A stretch of DNA of 13,184 nucleotides from NCBI GenBank assembly GCA_031259515.1, contig JAIRLK010000070.1, positions 1 through 13,184 on the forward strand, read 5' to 3'. A program made the position numbers and the translations under genes. Source of the DNA: Treponema sp. (GTDB taxonomy: Bacteria; Spirochaetota; Spirochaetia; Treponematales; Breznakiellaceae). Under the pieces are notes generated by a model. It worked only from the letters and a program-made list of their open reading frames with translations, ran no database searches and was not told where the DNA came from. Each line of letters begins with the position of its first letter. The first letter of the stretch is position 1. Shown piece after piece: positions 6,548-13,184 of this stretch.

Positions 6548-7143
6548 TGATTTCCAGTTCTCCTGGAATAATCCGCAGCCCTGATGATGGCCGGTTCTCC
6601 GGCGCTCATGAAAGACTTGGTTTCCGGCAGACGGATAATCATGAAATCGGTCCCGGAGTTGTCCTGACCCAGATACTGTAATACATCGTTCATATTGGAG
6701 ACCGGCACGATGCCGGGCACATCAAGGTCCATGCCGGCGGAAATAGCCGTATCCTGAATGTTGTCCGGGCTTGGCGTCCGGTTTACCAGGGCAAGGGTAA
6801 AGGCAAGGACGAAAAACGCCGCCGCCGCCGCCGCTACAGGCAGGGGAATCGTTACCGACCGGTTCCATACCTTTTGGCCGGGAGGGAACTCCCGCCGGAG
6901 CGCCGGACGGGGCCTTCCGCCTGAACGGACCAAAGCGTCCCAGACCCGTTCCCTCGCTCCTTCTGAAGAGAACCCCGGCTTGTGAACCGGCTCTTCCCTC
7001 ATGGCGGCGGAAAGCCTTTCGATTTTCGCAAGCGCGGCCCGGCATTCGGGACAGCCTGCCAGATGAGTTTCCATTTTTTCTTTCCACGGAGAGGGAAGCT
7101 CACAATCATGATAAACAGAAAGAATTTGACGATCAGGACACAT
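6544..7143 (-). CDS. Membrane anti-sigma factor with zinc-finger (ZAS) domain
   Basis: A 199-residue single-pass protein that should bind and hold the ECF sigma factor encoded just upstream. The N-terminal domain shows the zinc-finger anti-sigma pattern: Cys2, then H27-x3-C31-x2-C34 in METHLAGCPEC. A linker follows, then one membrane segment with an Ala run (about 97-120), leaving an external domain of about 78 residues (IQDTAISAG to the end) that could sense an envelope signal. No family was recognised for that sensor part. The ATG at 7143 was chosen because AAGG lies about 9 bases before it and because MCPDRQ begins the domain directly; an ATG at 7152 would have its AAGG touching the codon. 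The gene overlaps the sigma gene by 11 bp, as is usual for such pairs. Release by proteolysis or by zinc/redox change is the family mode; which applies here cannot be told. Confidence 0.85.
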   Translation of the reverse strand: MCPDRQILSVYHDCELPSPWKEKMETHLAGCPECRAALAKIERLSAAMREEPVHKPGFSSEGARERVWDALVRSGGRPRPALRREFPPGQKVWNRSVTIPLPVAAAAAAFFVLAFTLALVNRTPSPDNIQDTAISAGMDLDVPGIVPVSNMNDVLQYLGQDNSGTDFMIIRLPETKSFMSAGEPAIIRAADYSRRTGNQ

Positions 7144-7720
7144 GCGAACCATCCTTAGACAAAAGCCCGGCCAAACGCTCCCGGGCCCTGAATACACGTA
7201 CCTTTACATTACCCTCACTAATCCCTAGGGTACGGCCAATTTCTTTATAATTTAATTCACCATATTCTTTTAAAATCAATACCATACGTAAATTTTCAGG
7301 CAGTTTGTTCAACGCTTCCCTGATTTCAACGGCTGTCTCTTGCCGTAAAAGAGCTTGTTCCCCGGTTTCCTGGGTATGGGTAACTTCCCGGAATGCCCGT
7401 TGATACGCCTTCCGTTCCCGGTCTTTACGCTTCGCGTAATTCAGAGAGGCGTTCTTTACCACCCGTATCAGCCAGTATTTAGCCTCTTCCGCATTCGGAA
7501 ACGACATATTTTTTTCATAAAGACGGAAAAACGCCTCCTGACAAAGATCTTCCGCCGCTTCTTCACTATTGGCGATTCGGTAAGCGACCCGAAACAGTAT
7601 CGGAAAAACCGTATCGTACAACCGGCGGAATTCCGCGGTATTTCCCGGGGAATTCCCCTTAGAAGCCAACTTTTCGGATGATGCTTCGGATACTACTTCT
7701 TCATCTGGTACTAAGAACAA
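7133..7720 (-). CDS. ECF-type RNA polymerase sigma factor (sigma-70 family, RpoE-like)
   Basis: A 195-residue alternative sigma factor that directs RNA polymerase to a specific promoter set. Region 2 spans about 28-98: FRRLYDTVFPILFRVAYRIA, the EDLCQEAFFRLYE core-binding segment (57-69) and the WLIRVVKNASLNYAKR -10 recognition helix. Region 4 spans about 135-188: LPENLRMVLILKEYGELNYKEI, then the helix-turn-helix IGRTLGISEGNVKVRVFRARERL that reads the -35. There is no region 1.1 or 3, as expected for ECF factors. It starts at TTG 7720, five bases after a strong GGGGAG; the nearby ATG is out of frame. It heads the operon with its anti-sigma factor. A weak TTTATT-17-TATACT on the minus strand (-10 at 7750-7755) is the best promoter candidate. 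No repeated ECF-type promoter motif could be established in the window. Confidence 0.92.
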   Translation of the reverse strand: MFLVPDEEVVSEASSEKLASKGNSPGNTAEFRRLYDTVFPILFRVAYRIANSEEAAEDLCQEAFFRLYEKNMSFPNAEEAKYWLIRVVKNASLNYAKRKDRERKAYQRAFREVTHTQETGEQALLRQETAVEIREALNKLPENLRMVLILKEYGELNYKEIGRTLGISEGNVKVRVFRARERLAGLLSKDGSHVS

Positions 7721-7912
7721 ATTTTCTCCCCAATCGTTACAGTATCTTCAGTATATTCAGAATCTGCGCACGAATAAAACGTTATACATTTTTTGAACTA
7801 ATTGCGCTATGCCCGGAGCCATTGGATACAGGGCCTATACCGCTGGCTTTTAAGGTGTCGCAACGGGAAAGCATCATGGAACCTCCGCGATTAACCTGAT
7901 AAAATAAAAAAC
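7721..7912. other. Divergent intergenic region between the sigma-factor operon and murB
   Basis: This 192-bp AT-rich stretch separates two divergent transcription units and should hold both promoters. Candidates are a weak sigma-70-like pair for the sigma gene (-10 TATACT at 7750-7755) and TGGAAC-17-TAAAAT for murB (7877-7905). No RNA gene, terminator or strong inverted repeat is visible. Confidence 0.5.
7877..7905 (+). promoter_or_regulatory. Possible murB promoter, near-leaderless start
   Basis: TGGAAC (7877-7882) and TAAAAT (7900-7905) are 17 bp apart, and the -10 ends seven bases before the murB ATG. The -35 matches consensus poorly (3 of 6), although its GGAAC core also resembles ECF-type -35 elements, which would fit the sigma factor next door. 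No Shine-Dalgarno lies before murB. This is a weak prediction. Confidence 0.28.
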
Positions 7913-8881
7913 ATGGATACCTTACGGGAAAAACCGGAAAAAATCAACATCCCCAAGCCTCCTGCCGGCCTTATTCGCTTTGATGAGCCTATGGCCCTCC
8001 ATACCACCTTTAAGGCCGGCGGCCCGGCGGACATCTGGGTCCGTCCCGAAGGGGATTATTTCCCCGCGTATGCGGCGGATCTGATCGGGTTTGCCCGGAG
8101 TGAGGGCATCCCGGTCTTTGTGCTGGGCGGCGGCGCCAACCTGGTTGTCGCTGACCGGGGCATACGGGGCATAGTGCTGGACACCGGCGGCTGGACGGGC
8201 TGGGAAACGCTGACGGGGGAAACGCGGGAGGCCGCTGTTTGCGTCTGCTCCGGGACCGCCGTTGACGCCCTTATCGTTGCTCTGACGGAGCGGGGTTGGG
8301 CCGGTCCCGAATTCCTGGCGGGTATGCCCGGCACAGTGGGAGGGGCGGTCTGGATGAACGCCCGGTGCCAGGAAAAATCAGTCTCGGACCTGCTCATTGA
8401 AACCGAAATCATAGATATGGAAAATGATTCCTTGGACCCCTTTTGGGTCTCCGGTAAAGACGGGGATTTCTCGTATAAACGGAGCCCCTTTCAAGACCGG
8501 AAGGTCCTCATCACCGCAGCCCGTTTTTCCCTTAAAAGGGGGGAACCGGAGGAATTGCGCCGGGCCGCCGCCGCCCTGCGCCGGGACCGGGAAGTCAAAG
8601 GCCACTTCCGCGCCCCCTCGGCGGGATCGGCCTTTAAGAACAACCGGGCTTTCGGGAAGCCTACGGGGAAGATCATTGATGAAACCGGTCTGAGGGGGTT
8701 TTCCGTTGGCGGGGCCATGATAGCCCCCTGGCATGGGAATTTCATCATCAATACCGGACAGGCAAGAGCCGCAGACATCCGCGCCCTGACGGAAGCCGTC
8801 ATGGAGAAGGTACACGCCGCCCTGGGGCTGACCTTGGAGCCAGAGATCCTCTTTGTGGGAGACTGGGGGGAGGGCGGCTGA
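7913..8881 (+). CDS. murB: UDP-N-acetylenolpyruvoylglucosamine reductase
   Basis: A 322-residue FAD enzyme that reduces UDP-GlcNAc-enolpyruvate to UDP-MurNAc with NADPH, the second committed step of peptidoglycan synthesis in the cytoplasm. The FAD-binding pattern is clear: TTFKAGGPAD (31-40), LGGGANLVV (71-79), LAGMPGTVGGAVWMNA (135-150). The catalytic Ser lies in PSAGSAFKN (Ser239) and the C-terminal Glu in LEPE (Glu311); HGNFIIN (274-280) is also typical. Two departures: the usual Y-R-x-S reads Y188-K189-R-S191, so the conserved Arg is Lys on a gap-free alignment, and the MNAG[A/C]YG motif reads MNARCQEKS. Length is normal. The first in-frame ATG is used; no Shine-Dalgarno is present, only an A-rich leader. 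One base separates its stop from the TatD-family gene. Confidence 0.93.
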   Translation: MDTLREKPEKINIPKPPAGLIRFDEPMALHTTFKAGGPADIWVRPEGDYFPAYAADLIGFARSEGIPVFVLGGGANLVVADRGIRGIVLDTGGWTGWETLTGETREAAVCVCSGTAVDALIVALTERGWAGPEFLAGMPGTVGGAVWMNARCQEKSVSDLLIETEIIDMENDSLDPFWVSGKDGDFSYKRSPFQDRKVLITAARFSLKRGEPEELRRAAAALRRDREVKGHFRAPSAGSAFKNNRAFGKPTGKIIDETGLRGFSVGGAMIAPWHGNFIINTGQARAADIRALTEAVMEKVHAALGLTLEPEILFVGDWGEGG

Positions 8882-8882
8882 C

Positions 8883-9710
8883 ATGGCTTCCGATGCCCAC
8901 GCCCATCCGGGGGACCTGCTGGACCGTTTCCCCGGCGCGGAGGAAGAGCGCCGCCGCCTAGGAACGGCCTGCGCGGCTGTGGCCTGGAACCTCCGGGATT
9001 TCGAGCGCCATGAGGAGCTTGCCCGCAAGGCCCGGGACGAGGGGGCGGCGCCCCTGGCCCTCTGCTTCGCCGTCCACCCCCAGCTTCCGGCGGCCTTGTC
9101 AGGCAAGGCGGAGGTGCGGCGTCATGTGGCGGACCTGGAAAAGCTGGCGGCAGAAGGCCGCATACGGGCGGTAGGGGAGACGGGGTTTGACCTGTTCAAC
9201 CAGGCGTTCCGTACTACCGAGGCTCTTCAGGAGGAGCTTTTTCGCGCCCACCTGGAGATTGCGGCGCGGTATGGGCTTCCCGCAGTGCTCCACATACGCC
9301 GGGCCATGCATAAGGTTTTTGCCCATACCAAAGCCCTGAAAAAGCTGCCCGCCGTGGTATTCCATGCCTATTCCGGAACTTTCGCCGAAGGGGAGGCCCT
9401 GCTGAAACGGGGGGTTAACGCATGGTTTTCTTTCGGCACGGCCATCCTGCTGAACCACAAGACCGCCATGGAGTCCTGCGCCCGGCTGCCACGAGAGCGC
9501 CTGCTTCTGGAAACAGACGCCCCTTACCAGCCTCTCCGGGGCGCTCCCTTTTCCCGCTGGGCGGACCTTCCGGCCATACTCGCCGGAGCCGCCGGCCTTA
9601 GACGCGGGGACAAAGCGGAATTGGAAGCGGCGGTGGACGAGAACTGGAACCGGGTGTTTGCGGATCCTTCATATCCTCCGCACCGCCCGGAAGAGGTCTT
9701 CACGGCTTAA
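8883..9710 (+). CDS. TatD-family metal-dependent DNase/hydrolase
   Basis: A 275-residue TIM-barrel metalloenzyme. TatD-family proteins are Mg- or Zn-dependent 3'-5' exonucleases linked to DNA repair and nucleic-acid turnover. The metal ligands are in place: H-x-H in DAHAHPGD (His6, His8), Glu99 in VGETGFD, His137 in VLHIRR, His161 in FHAYSGT and Asp212 in LLLETDAPY. The GETGFDLF segment replaces the common GEIGLDYY and the body is Ala/Arg-rich, so it is a divergent member, but no ligand is lost. ATG 8883 is preferred over an upstream frame extension because the product begins at DAHAH and a GGGGGGAGG lies about 9 bases before it. It follows murB after one base, so the two are co-transcribed. 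Its last 42 bp overlap the 3' end of mutL on the other strand. Confidence 0.88.
   Translation: MASDAHAHPGDLLDRFPGAEEERRRLGTACAAVAWNLRDFERHEELARKARDEGAAPLALCFAVHPQLPAALSGKAEVRRHVADLEKLAAEGRIRAVGETGFDLFNQAFRTTEALQEELFRAHLEIAARYGLPAVLHIRRAMHKVFAHTKALKKLPAVVFHAYSGTFAEGEALLKRGVNAWFSFGTAILLNHKTAMESCARLPRERLLLETDAPYQPLRGAPFSRWADLPAILAGAAGLRRGDKAELEAAVDENWNRVFADPSYPPHRPEEVFTA
9669..9710. other. Convergent 42-bp overlap of tatD and mutL 3' ends
   Basis: The tatD-family stop (TAA 9708-9710, plus strand) lies inside mutL, and the mutL stop (TGA 9669-9671, minus strand) lies inside the TatD-family gene. Thirteen sense codons plus the stop are shared antisense. No intrinsic terminator fits between the two genes, so each transcript must run into the other gene. 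Confidence 0.9.
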
Positions 9711-11534
9711 CTCGAACCAGATGGGCCTGCCGTGGGGACAGCGGGGAACCTTCAGTTCCAAGGCCGCTTTCACCAGAGACAGGGCGGAAGTATCGTCCAA
9801 GTAGTCCCCGTCTTTGACCGCGCCGTGGCAGGAGAGGGTAGCGGCCCAATGTTCGGCCATGTTTTCCCCCGCCGTCTTAAGGTCCAGGATAGACCGCACG
9901 GTTTCGGCATCCGAGAGCCGCCAGCCGGCAGGCAGGGCTTCAATGTTCCAGATCCGGTTTTCCCGGACTATCATTACGCCGAGCTTGGCCAAATCTTCCC
10001 GGCGCAGGGTGAGGAACTCGTCATCCGCGTCGCTGTCGGCAGAGAAGGGGATAGGCACCAGGAGTTCCTGCCGGGGAATGGGGCCGCCTATCAAGCGGTC
10101 GTAGAGGATACGCTCATGAGCGGCGTGCTGATCGATGATGATGAGCCGATCTCTCCACTCAACCAGGATGAAGAGGTCGAAAACCCGCCCCGCGATCCTG
10201 ATGCCGGAGCTTCCGCCGCTCTCCAGCCGAAGCGGAGAGCCTTCGCCATAGGAAGGGGTTTTCTCATAAACGCTGTCCTCTTTGTCCCAGTCCCTGCCCG
10301 GGAGCGGCGCGAAGGCCGGAGGTTTGTCCAGCAGGGCTTCCATAGCCAGAGGACCTGAACTGTGGACGGCGGGGCAGCTCCGGTATGGACTATTCTCCGA
10401 ATTACCGTCCTCTTCCGGGGCAAAGGAGAGATTCGCTTCGAAAGGCCGGCTCTGAACGGAGGCGGCGATGTTCCGGCGGTGGGAGAAGCTGCTCAGCGTG
10501 GTGGTTATGGTGTGATGTATGAGGCCGGCATCCCGAAACCGGGCTTCCCGTTTGGCGGGATGTATGTTGAAATCCGCAAGACGCGGATCTATGTCCAGAT
10601 AGACGGCTCCTACCGGATGGGCCCCATTGGGAAACCAACCCTGAAGGCCATATTCCAGGGCCTGAAGCAGGGAAAAATCCTGAATACGCCGGCCATTGGC
10701 GAAGATGTATTGCTGCCGCCGGTCAGCGCGGTAGAGTTCCGGGCCTCCAACCACGAGGACCACCGAGAAACCCTGTTCCCTGGCGCTGATCTCGTGGAGG
10801 AACGGCTCTTCGTTCCGGCTCAGGAGGGCCTGGGCGTACCGCTCCTTGAAGGACGATGTTGGGGGAAGAAAGACCCTGAGCTGGCCATCCTGAACGAAAC
10901 GGAACGTCAGGGCAGGAAAGGCCAGGGCCTTATCAAGGAAGATCTGCCTGCAATGATTGGCCTCGACCGCTTCCCGTTTCAGGAAACGCCTGCGGGCGGG
11001 GATAGTGTCGAAAAGCCCCATGGAACGGACGCTAGTCCCCTTGACCCGACTGATCTGGGTTAACTGAGGATCCTTCATCCCGCCGGGGCCGGTTTCCAGC
11101 CGCCAGGCTTCCCGTCCGTCAACACTGGAAAGTATTTCCAGCCGGGAAACCGCCGCCGCCGCCGCCAGGGCTTCGCCCCGGAAGCCCAGAGTCTCTGCGG
11201 TGTTGAGGTCCTCCAGGGAGCGGATCTTGCTTGTGGCATGGGTGTACCAGCATAGTTCGAGGTCCTCCCTCCCCATGCCATTCCCGTCGTCCGTTACCTC
11301 GACGCGGCGTATCCCGCCTCCATCGACGAATACCTCCACCAGGGAGCTTCCCGCATCTATGGCGTTATCAACGAATTCCCGGACTAAGGCGGCGGGCCGA
11401 TCTATGACCTCCCCGGCCGCTATTTTCCGGGCTTCTTCCGGAGGCAGAATACGGATACGGCCGGGAAGGACGGCGCTTTCCCGGTGAAAATTTTCCCGGA
11501 TAACGGTGGTTTCCTGAACGCTTTGGTCAATCAT
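9669..11534 (-). CDS. mutL: DNA mismatch repair protein MutL, endonuclease-type
   Basis: A 621-residue matchmaker of mismatch repair, linking MutS to strand incision. The N-terminal GHKL ATPase is complete: KIAAGEVIDRPA (37-48), general base Glu53 with EFVDNAIDAG (53-62), DDGNGM (82-87), HATSKI (99-104), TLGFRGEAL (115-123), and FNIHPAKRE (322-330). A variable linker spans about 360-440. The C-terminal dimerisation domain carries the nuclease signature DQHAAHERILYD (468-479), where the last position of DQHA-x2-E-x4-E is Asp, plus SCH (568-570) and CPHGRP (599-604). No MutH is therefore expected. About 25 residues precede the usual start (RIRILPPEEA); ATG 11534 has GAGGAA at suitable spacing, inside the end of xseB two bases upstream. 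It ends a probable xseA-xseB-mutL operon and overlaps the convergent TatD gene. Confidence 0.95.
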   Translation of the reverse strand: MIDQSVQETTVIRENFHRESAVLPGRIRILPPEEARKIAAGEVIDRPAALVREFVDNAIDAGSSLVEVFVDGGGIRRVEVTDDGNGMGREDLELCWYTHATSKIRSLEDLNTAETLGFRGEALAAAAAVSRLEILSSVDGREAWRLETGPGGMKDPQLTQISRVKGTSVRSMGLFDTIPARRRFLKREAVEANHCRQIFLDKALAFPALTFRFVQDGQLRVFLPPTSSFKERYAQALLSRNEEPFLHEISAREQGFSVVLVVGGPELYRADRRQQYIFANGRRIQDFSLLQALEYGLQGWFPNGAHPVGAVYLDIDPRLADFNIHPAKREARFRDAGLIHHTITTTLSSFSHRRNIAASVQSRPFEANLSFAPEEDGNSENSPYRSCPAVHSSGPLAMEALLDKPPAFAPLPGRDWDKEDSVYEKTPSYGEGSPLRLESGGSSGIRIAGRVFDLFILVEWRDRLIIIDQHAAHERILYDRLIGGPIPRQELLVPIPFSADSDADDEFLTLRREDLAKLGVMIVRENRIWNIEALPAGWRLSDAETVRSILDLKTAGENMAEHWAATLSCHGAVKDGDYLDDTSALSLVKAALELKVPRCPHGRPIWFELSREDLFRAVRRI

Positions 11535-11536
11535 GG

Positions 11537-11791
11537 CTATTCCTCGGTATCAAAAAGGCCCAGCTCCGCTTCTTCTTCCCCCCCCGCCATGGCGCCGGTT
11601 CCGTTCAACAGGATTTCAATGCGGCTTTCCACCTTTTCAAGGTCTTTCTCAAGGGAGCGGGCAAGTTTGATCCCCTCTTCAAAGGCCTTAAGCGCGTCGT
11701 TCAGGGGCATATCCGGTTTCCGTATCTTTTCCCCCAGAATTTCAAGCCGTTCCAGCCGGTCTTCAAAATTTTTCATGTCCGATTTTTTCAT
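11537..11791 (-). CDS. xseB: Exodeoxyribonuclease VII small subunit
   Basis: An 84-residue subunit of exonuclease VII, which degrades single-stranded DNA from both ends into oligonucleotides. The family core is visible: FEDRLERLEILGEKIRKPDMPLNDALKAFEEGIKLARSLEKDLEKVESRIEILL read as two helices joined by the conserved turn, with the EGIKLA signature (39-44). An acidic tail follows, also typical. Its ATG overlaps the xseA stop (ATGA), which would keep synthesis of the small subunit tied to the large one; several XseB copies coat each XseA in the known complex. Only two bases separate its stop from the mutL ATG, and its last codons supply the mutL Shine-Dalgarno. Confidence 0.93.
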   Translation of the reverse strand: MKKSDMKNFEDRLERLEILGEKIRKPDMPLNDALKAFEEGIKLARSLEKDLEKVESRIEILLNGTGAMAGGEEEAELGLFDTEE

Positions 11792-13011
11792 ACCCCTTTC
11801 TCCCCCTCATTCACTAAAACCGATTCCGCCCTGGCGTTTATGACCCCTAAAAGAGGCCGAATAATCAGGGGGTCTCCGGGTTTTACCTCGTTAGTGTTCC
11901 GCACCACCATTCCGGAATTCCCGTGTATTACTACCGAAAAGCCCCGTTCCAGCACTGAGACCGGACTTGCCGCCTCAAGGCATGTCCTCGCCAAATCCAG
12001 CCGCCTCCGAAGTTCCGTCACCCTGCTCAAGAGGGCTTCCAGAAGGGCCTCCTTGGCATCATCAAACCGTACCAGCCGGGGTTGGAGTATGGCGCGGAAG
12101 CGGTATTCCAGATCTTCAGGATTGAAAGGCTTGATAAGCAGACGCGCCCGATCCAGTCTGGCCTTCATGGCTTCCCTAATCTGCCGCTCCAGCGCCCGGA
12201 CGGTTTCCCTGGTCTCGTAACGGCTTTCGCTTACCAGTTCCGCAGCCGCAGACGGGGTAGGGGCCCGGAGGTCCGCAACATAGTCCGAAAGCGCCCAGTC
12301 TATCTCATGCCCTACGGCGCTCACAACCGGTATTGCTGAAGCGGCAATGGCCCTGACCACGGACTCGTCCGAGAAGGGGAGGAGATCTTCCAGGGACCCG
12401 CCCCCCCGGCCCACGATGAGTACATCCACAAGACGCCACTGGTTGGCCTGTTCTATGCGCCTAGCGATGATAGGCGCCGCGTCAGAGCCCTGTACCGGAG
12501 CGGGGAGGATGACCACCCGTATGCCCGCCGCCCGGCGCTCCAAGATGTTAAGGATGTCCCGCACCGCCGCTCCGGTAGGGGAACTCACTATGCCCACCGC
12601 CGCCGGGAAACGGGGGATAGGCTTTTTCCGATCCCCCTCAAAGAGCCCCTCCTGGGCAAGCATACGTTTTCGCTTTTCCAGCATGGCCAATATATCCCCG
12701 GTCCCGGCCTGCTCAATCTCTTCGCAGATGATCTGGTAGGTACCCCGCTGGGCGTAGACAGAAATACTCCCCTTGACCCGCAGGAGCATCCCGTCTGCGG
12801 GCTCGAAGGTAAGGCATCGGAACCGGTTCTTGAACATGACGCCGGAAATAGCCGCCCGTGAATCCTTAAGGGTAAAGTAGAGATGCCCCGTACTCGAAGG
12901 CCGGCAGTTGGAAACTTCCCCCTCCACCGTTACCGAACTGAAGGTTCCCTCAAGGTTTTGCCGGATCAGTTCCGTCAATGCAGAAACCGAAAGCTTGTTT
13001 CCATCGTCCAT
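11788..13011 (-). CDS. xseA: Exodeoxyribonuclease VII large subunit
   Basis: The catalytic subunit of exonuclease VII. From ATG 13011 it has 407 residues (409 if GTG 13017 is used; numbers here follow the 409 form). The N-terminal OB fold covers about 8-100 (VEGEVSNCRPSSTGHLYFTL), followed by the nuclease domain with SSPTGAAVRDI (Asp154), VGRGGGSLEDLLPF (Arg204) and SAVGHEIDWALSDYVAD (His237, Asp240). These line up one residue off the four catalytic positions reported for the E. coli enzyme. A long charged helical region (about 265-350) is the stalk that binds XseB, and a short C-terminal segment follows. Neither start has a Shine-Dalgarno. A -10-like hexamer ends eight bases before the ATG and two before the GTG, and a palindrome lies just upstream. 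First gene of the xseA-xseB-mutL unit. Confidence 0.94.
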   Translation of the reverse strand: MDDGNKLSVSALTELIRQNLEGTFSSVTVEGEVSNCRPSSTGHLYFTLKDSRAAISGVMFKNRFRCLTFEPADGMLLRVKGSISVYAQRGTYQIICEEIEQAGTGDILAMLEKRKRMLAQEGLFEGDRKKPIPRFPAAVGIVSSPTGAAVRDILNILERRAAGIRVVILPAPVQGSDAAPIIARRIEQANQWRLVDVLIVGRGGGSLEDLLPFSDESVVRAIAASAIPVVSAVGHEIDWALSDYVADLRAPTPSAAAELVSESRYETRETVRALERQIREAMKARLDRARLLIKPFNPEDLEYRFRAILQPRLVRFDDAKEALLEALLSRVTELRRRLDLARTCLEAASPVSVLERGFSVVIHGNSGMVVRNTNEVKPGDPLIIRPLLGVINARAESVLVNEGEKGV

Positions 13012-13019
13012 AAGCACTG

Positions 13020-13048
13020 AGTATAATGGAATCCACCATTATATGCAA
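13020..13048 (-). promoter_or_regulatory. Candidate xseA promoter, near-leaderless
   Basis: On the minus strand TTGCAT (13043-13048) and TATACT (13020-13025) are 17 bp apart. The -10 matches 5 of 6 and the -35 only 3 of 6. It ends eight bases before the ATG. A second, perfect TATAAT lies at 13038-13043 and would give a leader of about 20 bases, still without a Shine-Dalgarno. Prediction only. Confidence 0.38.
13022..13043. promoter_or_regulatory. Inverted repeat overlapping the xseA promoter (possible operator)
   Basis: TATAATGG (13022-13029) and CCATTATA (13036-13043) are perfect 8-bp arms around six bases. The repeat covers the spacer and both -10 candidates of the xseA promoter, where a dimeric repressor could act. 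It places a TATAAT on each strand, so it may equally be two back-to-back -10 elements. No regulator is identified. Confidence 0.4.
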
Positions 13049-13184
13049 TGCGCCCGAAATTGGTTGCAGCAATTCCGATTTCAAACAAAATTTGTCCCAA
13101 TGTATCAAAAAATGTCCAATAAATTATACATATTATGCGACAAAATGATGAAGATGTGATTTTTCTCTGCTTTTTCCGGGTTAA
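13049..13184. other. AT-rich non-coding end of the window
   Basis: No convincing gene is seen on either strand upstream of xseA. The stretch is AT-rich, with a near-duplicate TGTCC(C)AAT at about 13097 and 13114. It may carry the promoter of a divergent gene beyond the window; nothing more can be supported. Confidence 0.4.

Noticed and set aside
7144..7197. Longer anti-sigma start upstream of 7143
   Set aside because: The extra residues lie deep inside the sigma gene, resemble no ZAS N-terminus, and the AAGG is correctly spaced only for ATG 7143.
7721..7912. tRNA or small RNA gene in the divergent intergenic region
   Set aside because: No cloverleaf, T-loop consensus or strong stem with a U-tract could be found.
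8853..8882. Longer TatD start inside murB
   Set aside because: Ten extra residues precede the conserved DAHAH start; ATG 8883 has a proper Shine-Dalgarno and follows the murB stop by one base.
8378..9106. Long open frame (242 codons) on the minus strand across murB and tatD
   Set aside because: It is antisense to two genes with intact family motifs; its composition is typical of a shadow frame in GC-rich DNA and it shows no domain.
10362..11063. Long open frame (233 codons) on the plus strand inside mutL
   Set aside because: It is antisense to the conserved MutL ATPase region, with no recognisable domain or start signal.

Overview
The window looks like chromosomal DNA from a spirochaete, most probably a Treponema-type organism. 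This is inference from gene content: the UMP kinase (3562-4245) is of the archaeal/spirochaete type, the MurB and TatD motifs are divergent, and most genes are GC-rich with Shine-Dalgarno starts. No rRNA or tRNA is present to confirm it. All the main genes are intact; none is cut by the window edges.

Layout. (1) 12-3286, minus strand: a two-gene glycosylation cassette made of a polyprenol-phosphate-sugar synthase with a GtrA membrane domain and a GT39/PMT-like membrane glycosyltransferase, joined by an ATGA overlap. It is clearly AT-richer than the rest: sampled 60-base lines give 14/60 G+C at 601-660 and 24/60 at 2101-2160, against 36/60 at 4681-4740 and 47/60 at 9001-9060. (2) 3287-3561: an intergenic stretch with a good sigma-70 promoter for the cassette and a roughly 100-bp inverted-repeat element resembling a MITE. 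(3) 3562-7720, minus strand: an ECF sigma factor, its zinc-finger anti-sigma factor, a secreted protein, a lipoprotein with IPT/TIG and transglutaminase-like domains, and UMP kinase, mostly with overlapping ends, so probably one operon. (4) 8883-9710 and 7913-8881, plus strand: murB and a TatD-family nuclease gene. (5) 9669-13011, minus strand: xseA, xseB and mutL, a DNA-repair operon whose last gene overlaps the convergent tatD gene by 42 bp.

The strongest unusual signal is at the 5' end of the synthase gene. Ten perfect copies of a 7-bp unit (3214-3283) begin at codon 2, immediately after the ATG. Seven is not a multiple of three, and both other frames stop within six codons after the repeat. 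No in-frame start lies between the repeat and the catalytic motifs. Gain or loss of one unit would therefore switch the synthase off, and probably its coupled GT39 partner too. This is the architecture of a phase-variable contingency locus for surface glycosylation.

A second pattern is that three genes lacking a Shine-Dalgarno (the synthase, xseA and murB) each have a -10-like hexamer ending only 7-8 nt before the ATG, which suggests leaderless mRNAs. A third is that the lipoprotein's transglutaminase-like domain keeps the His and Asp but has Pro where the catalytic Cys belongs, so it is probably a non-enzymatic binding fold inside an envelope-stress operon.
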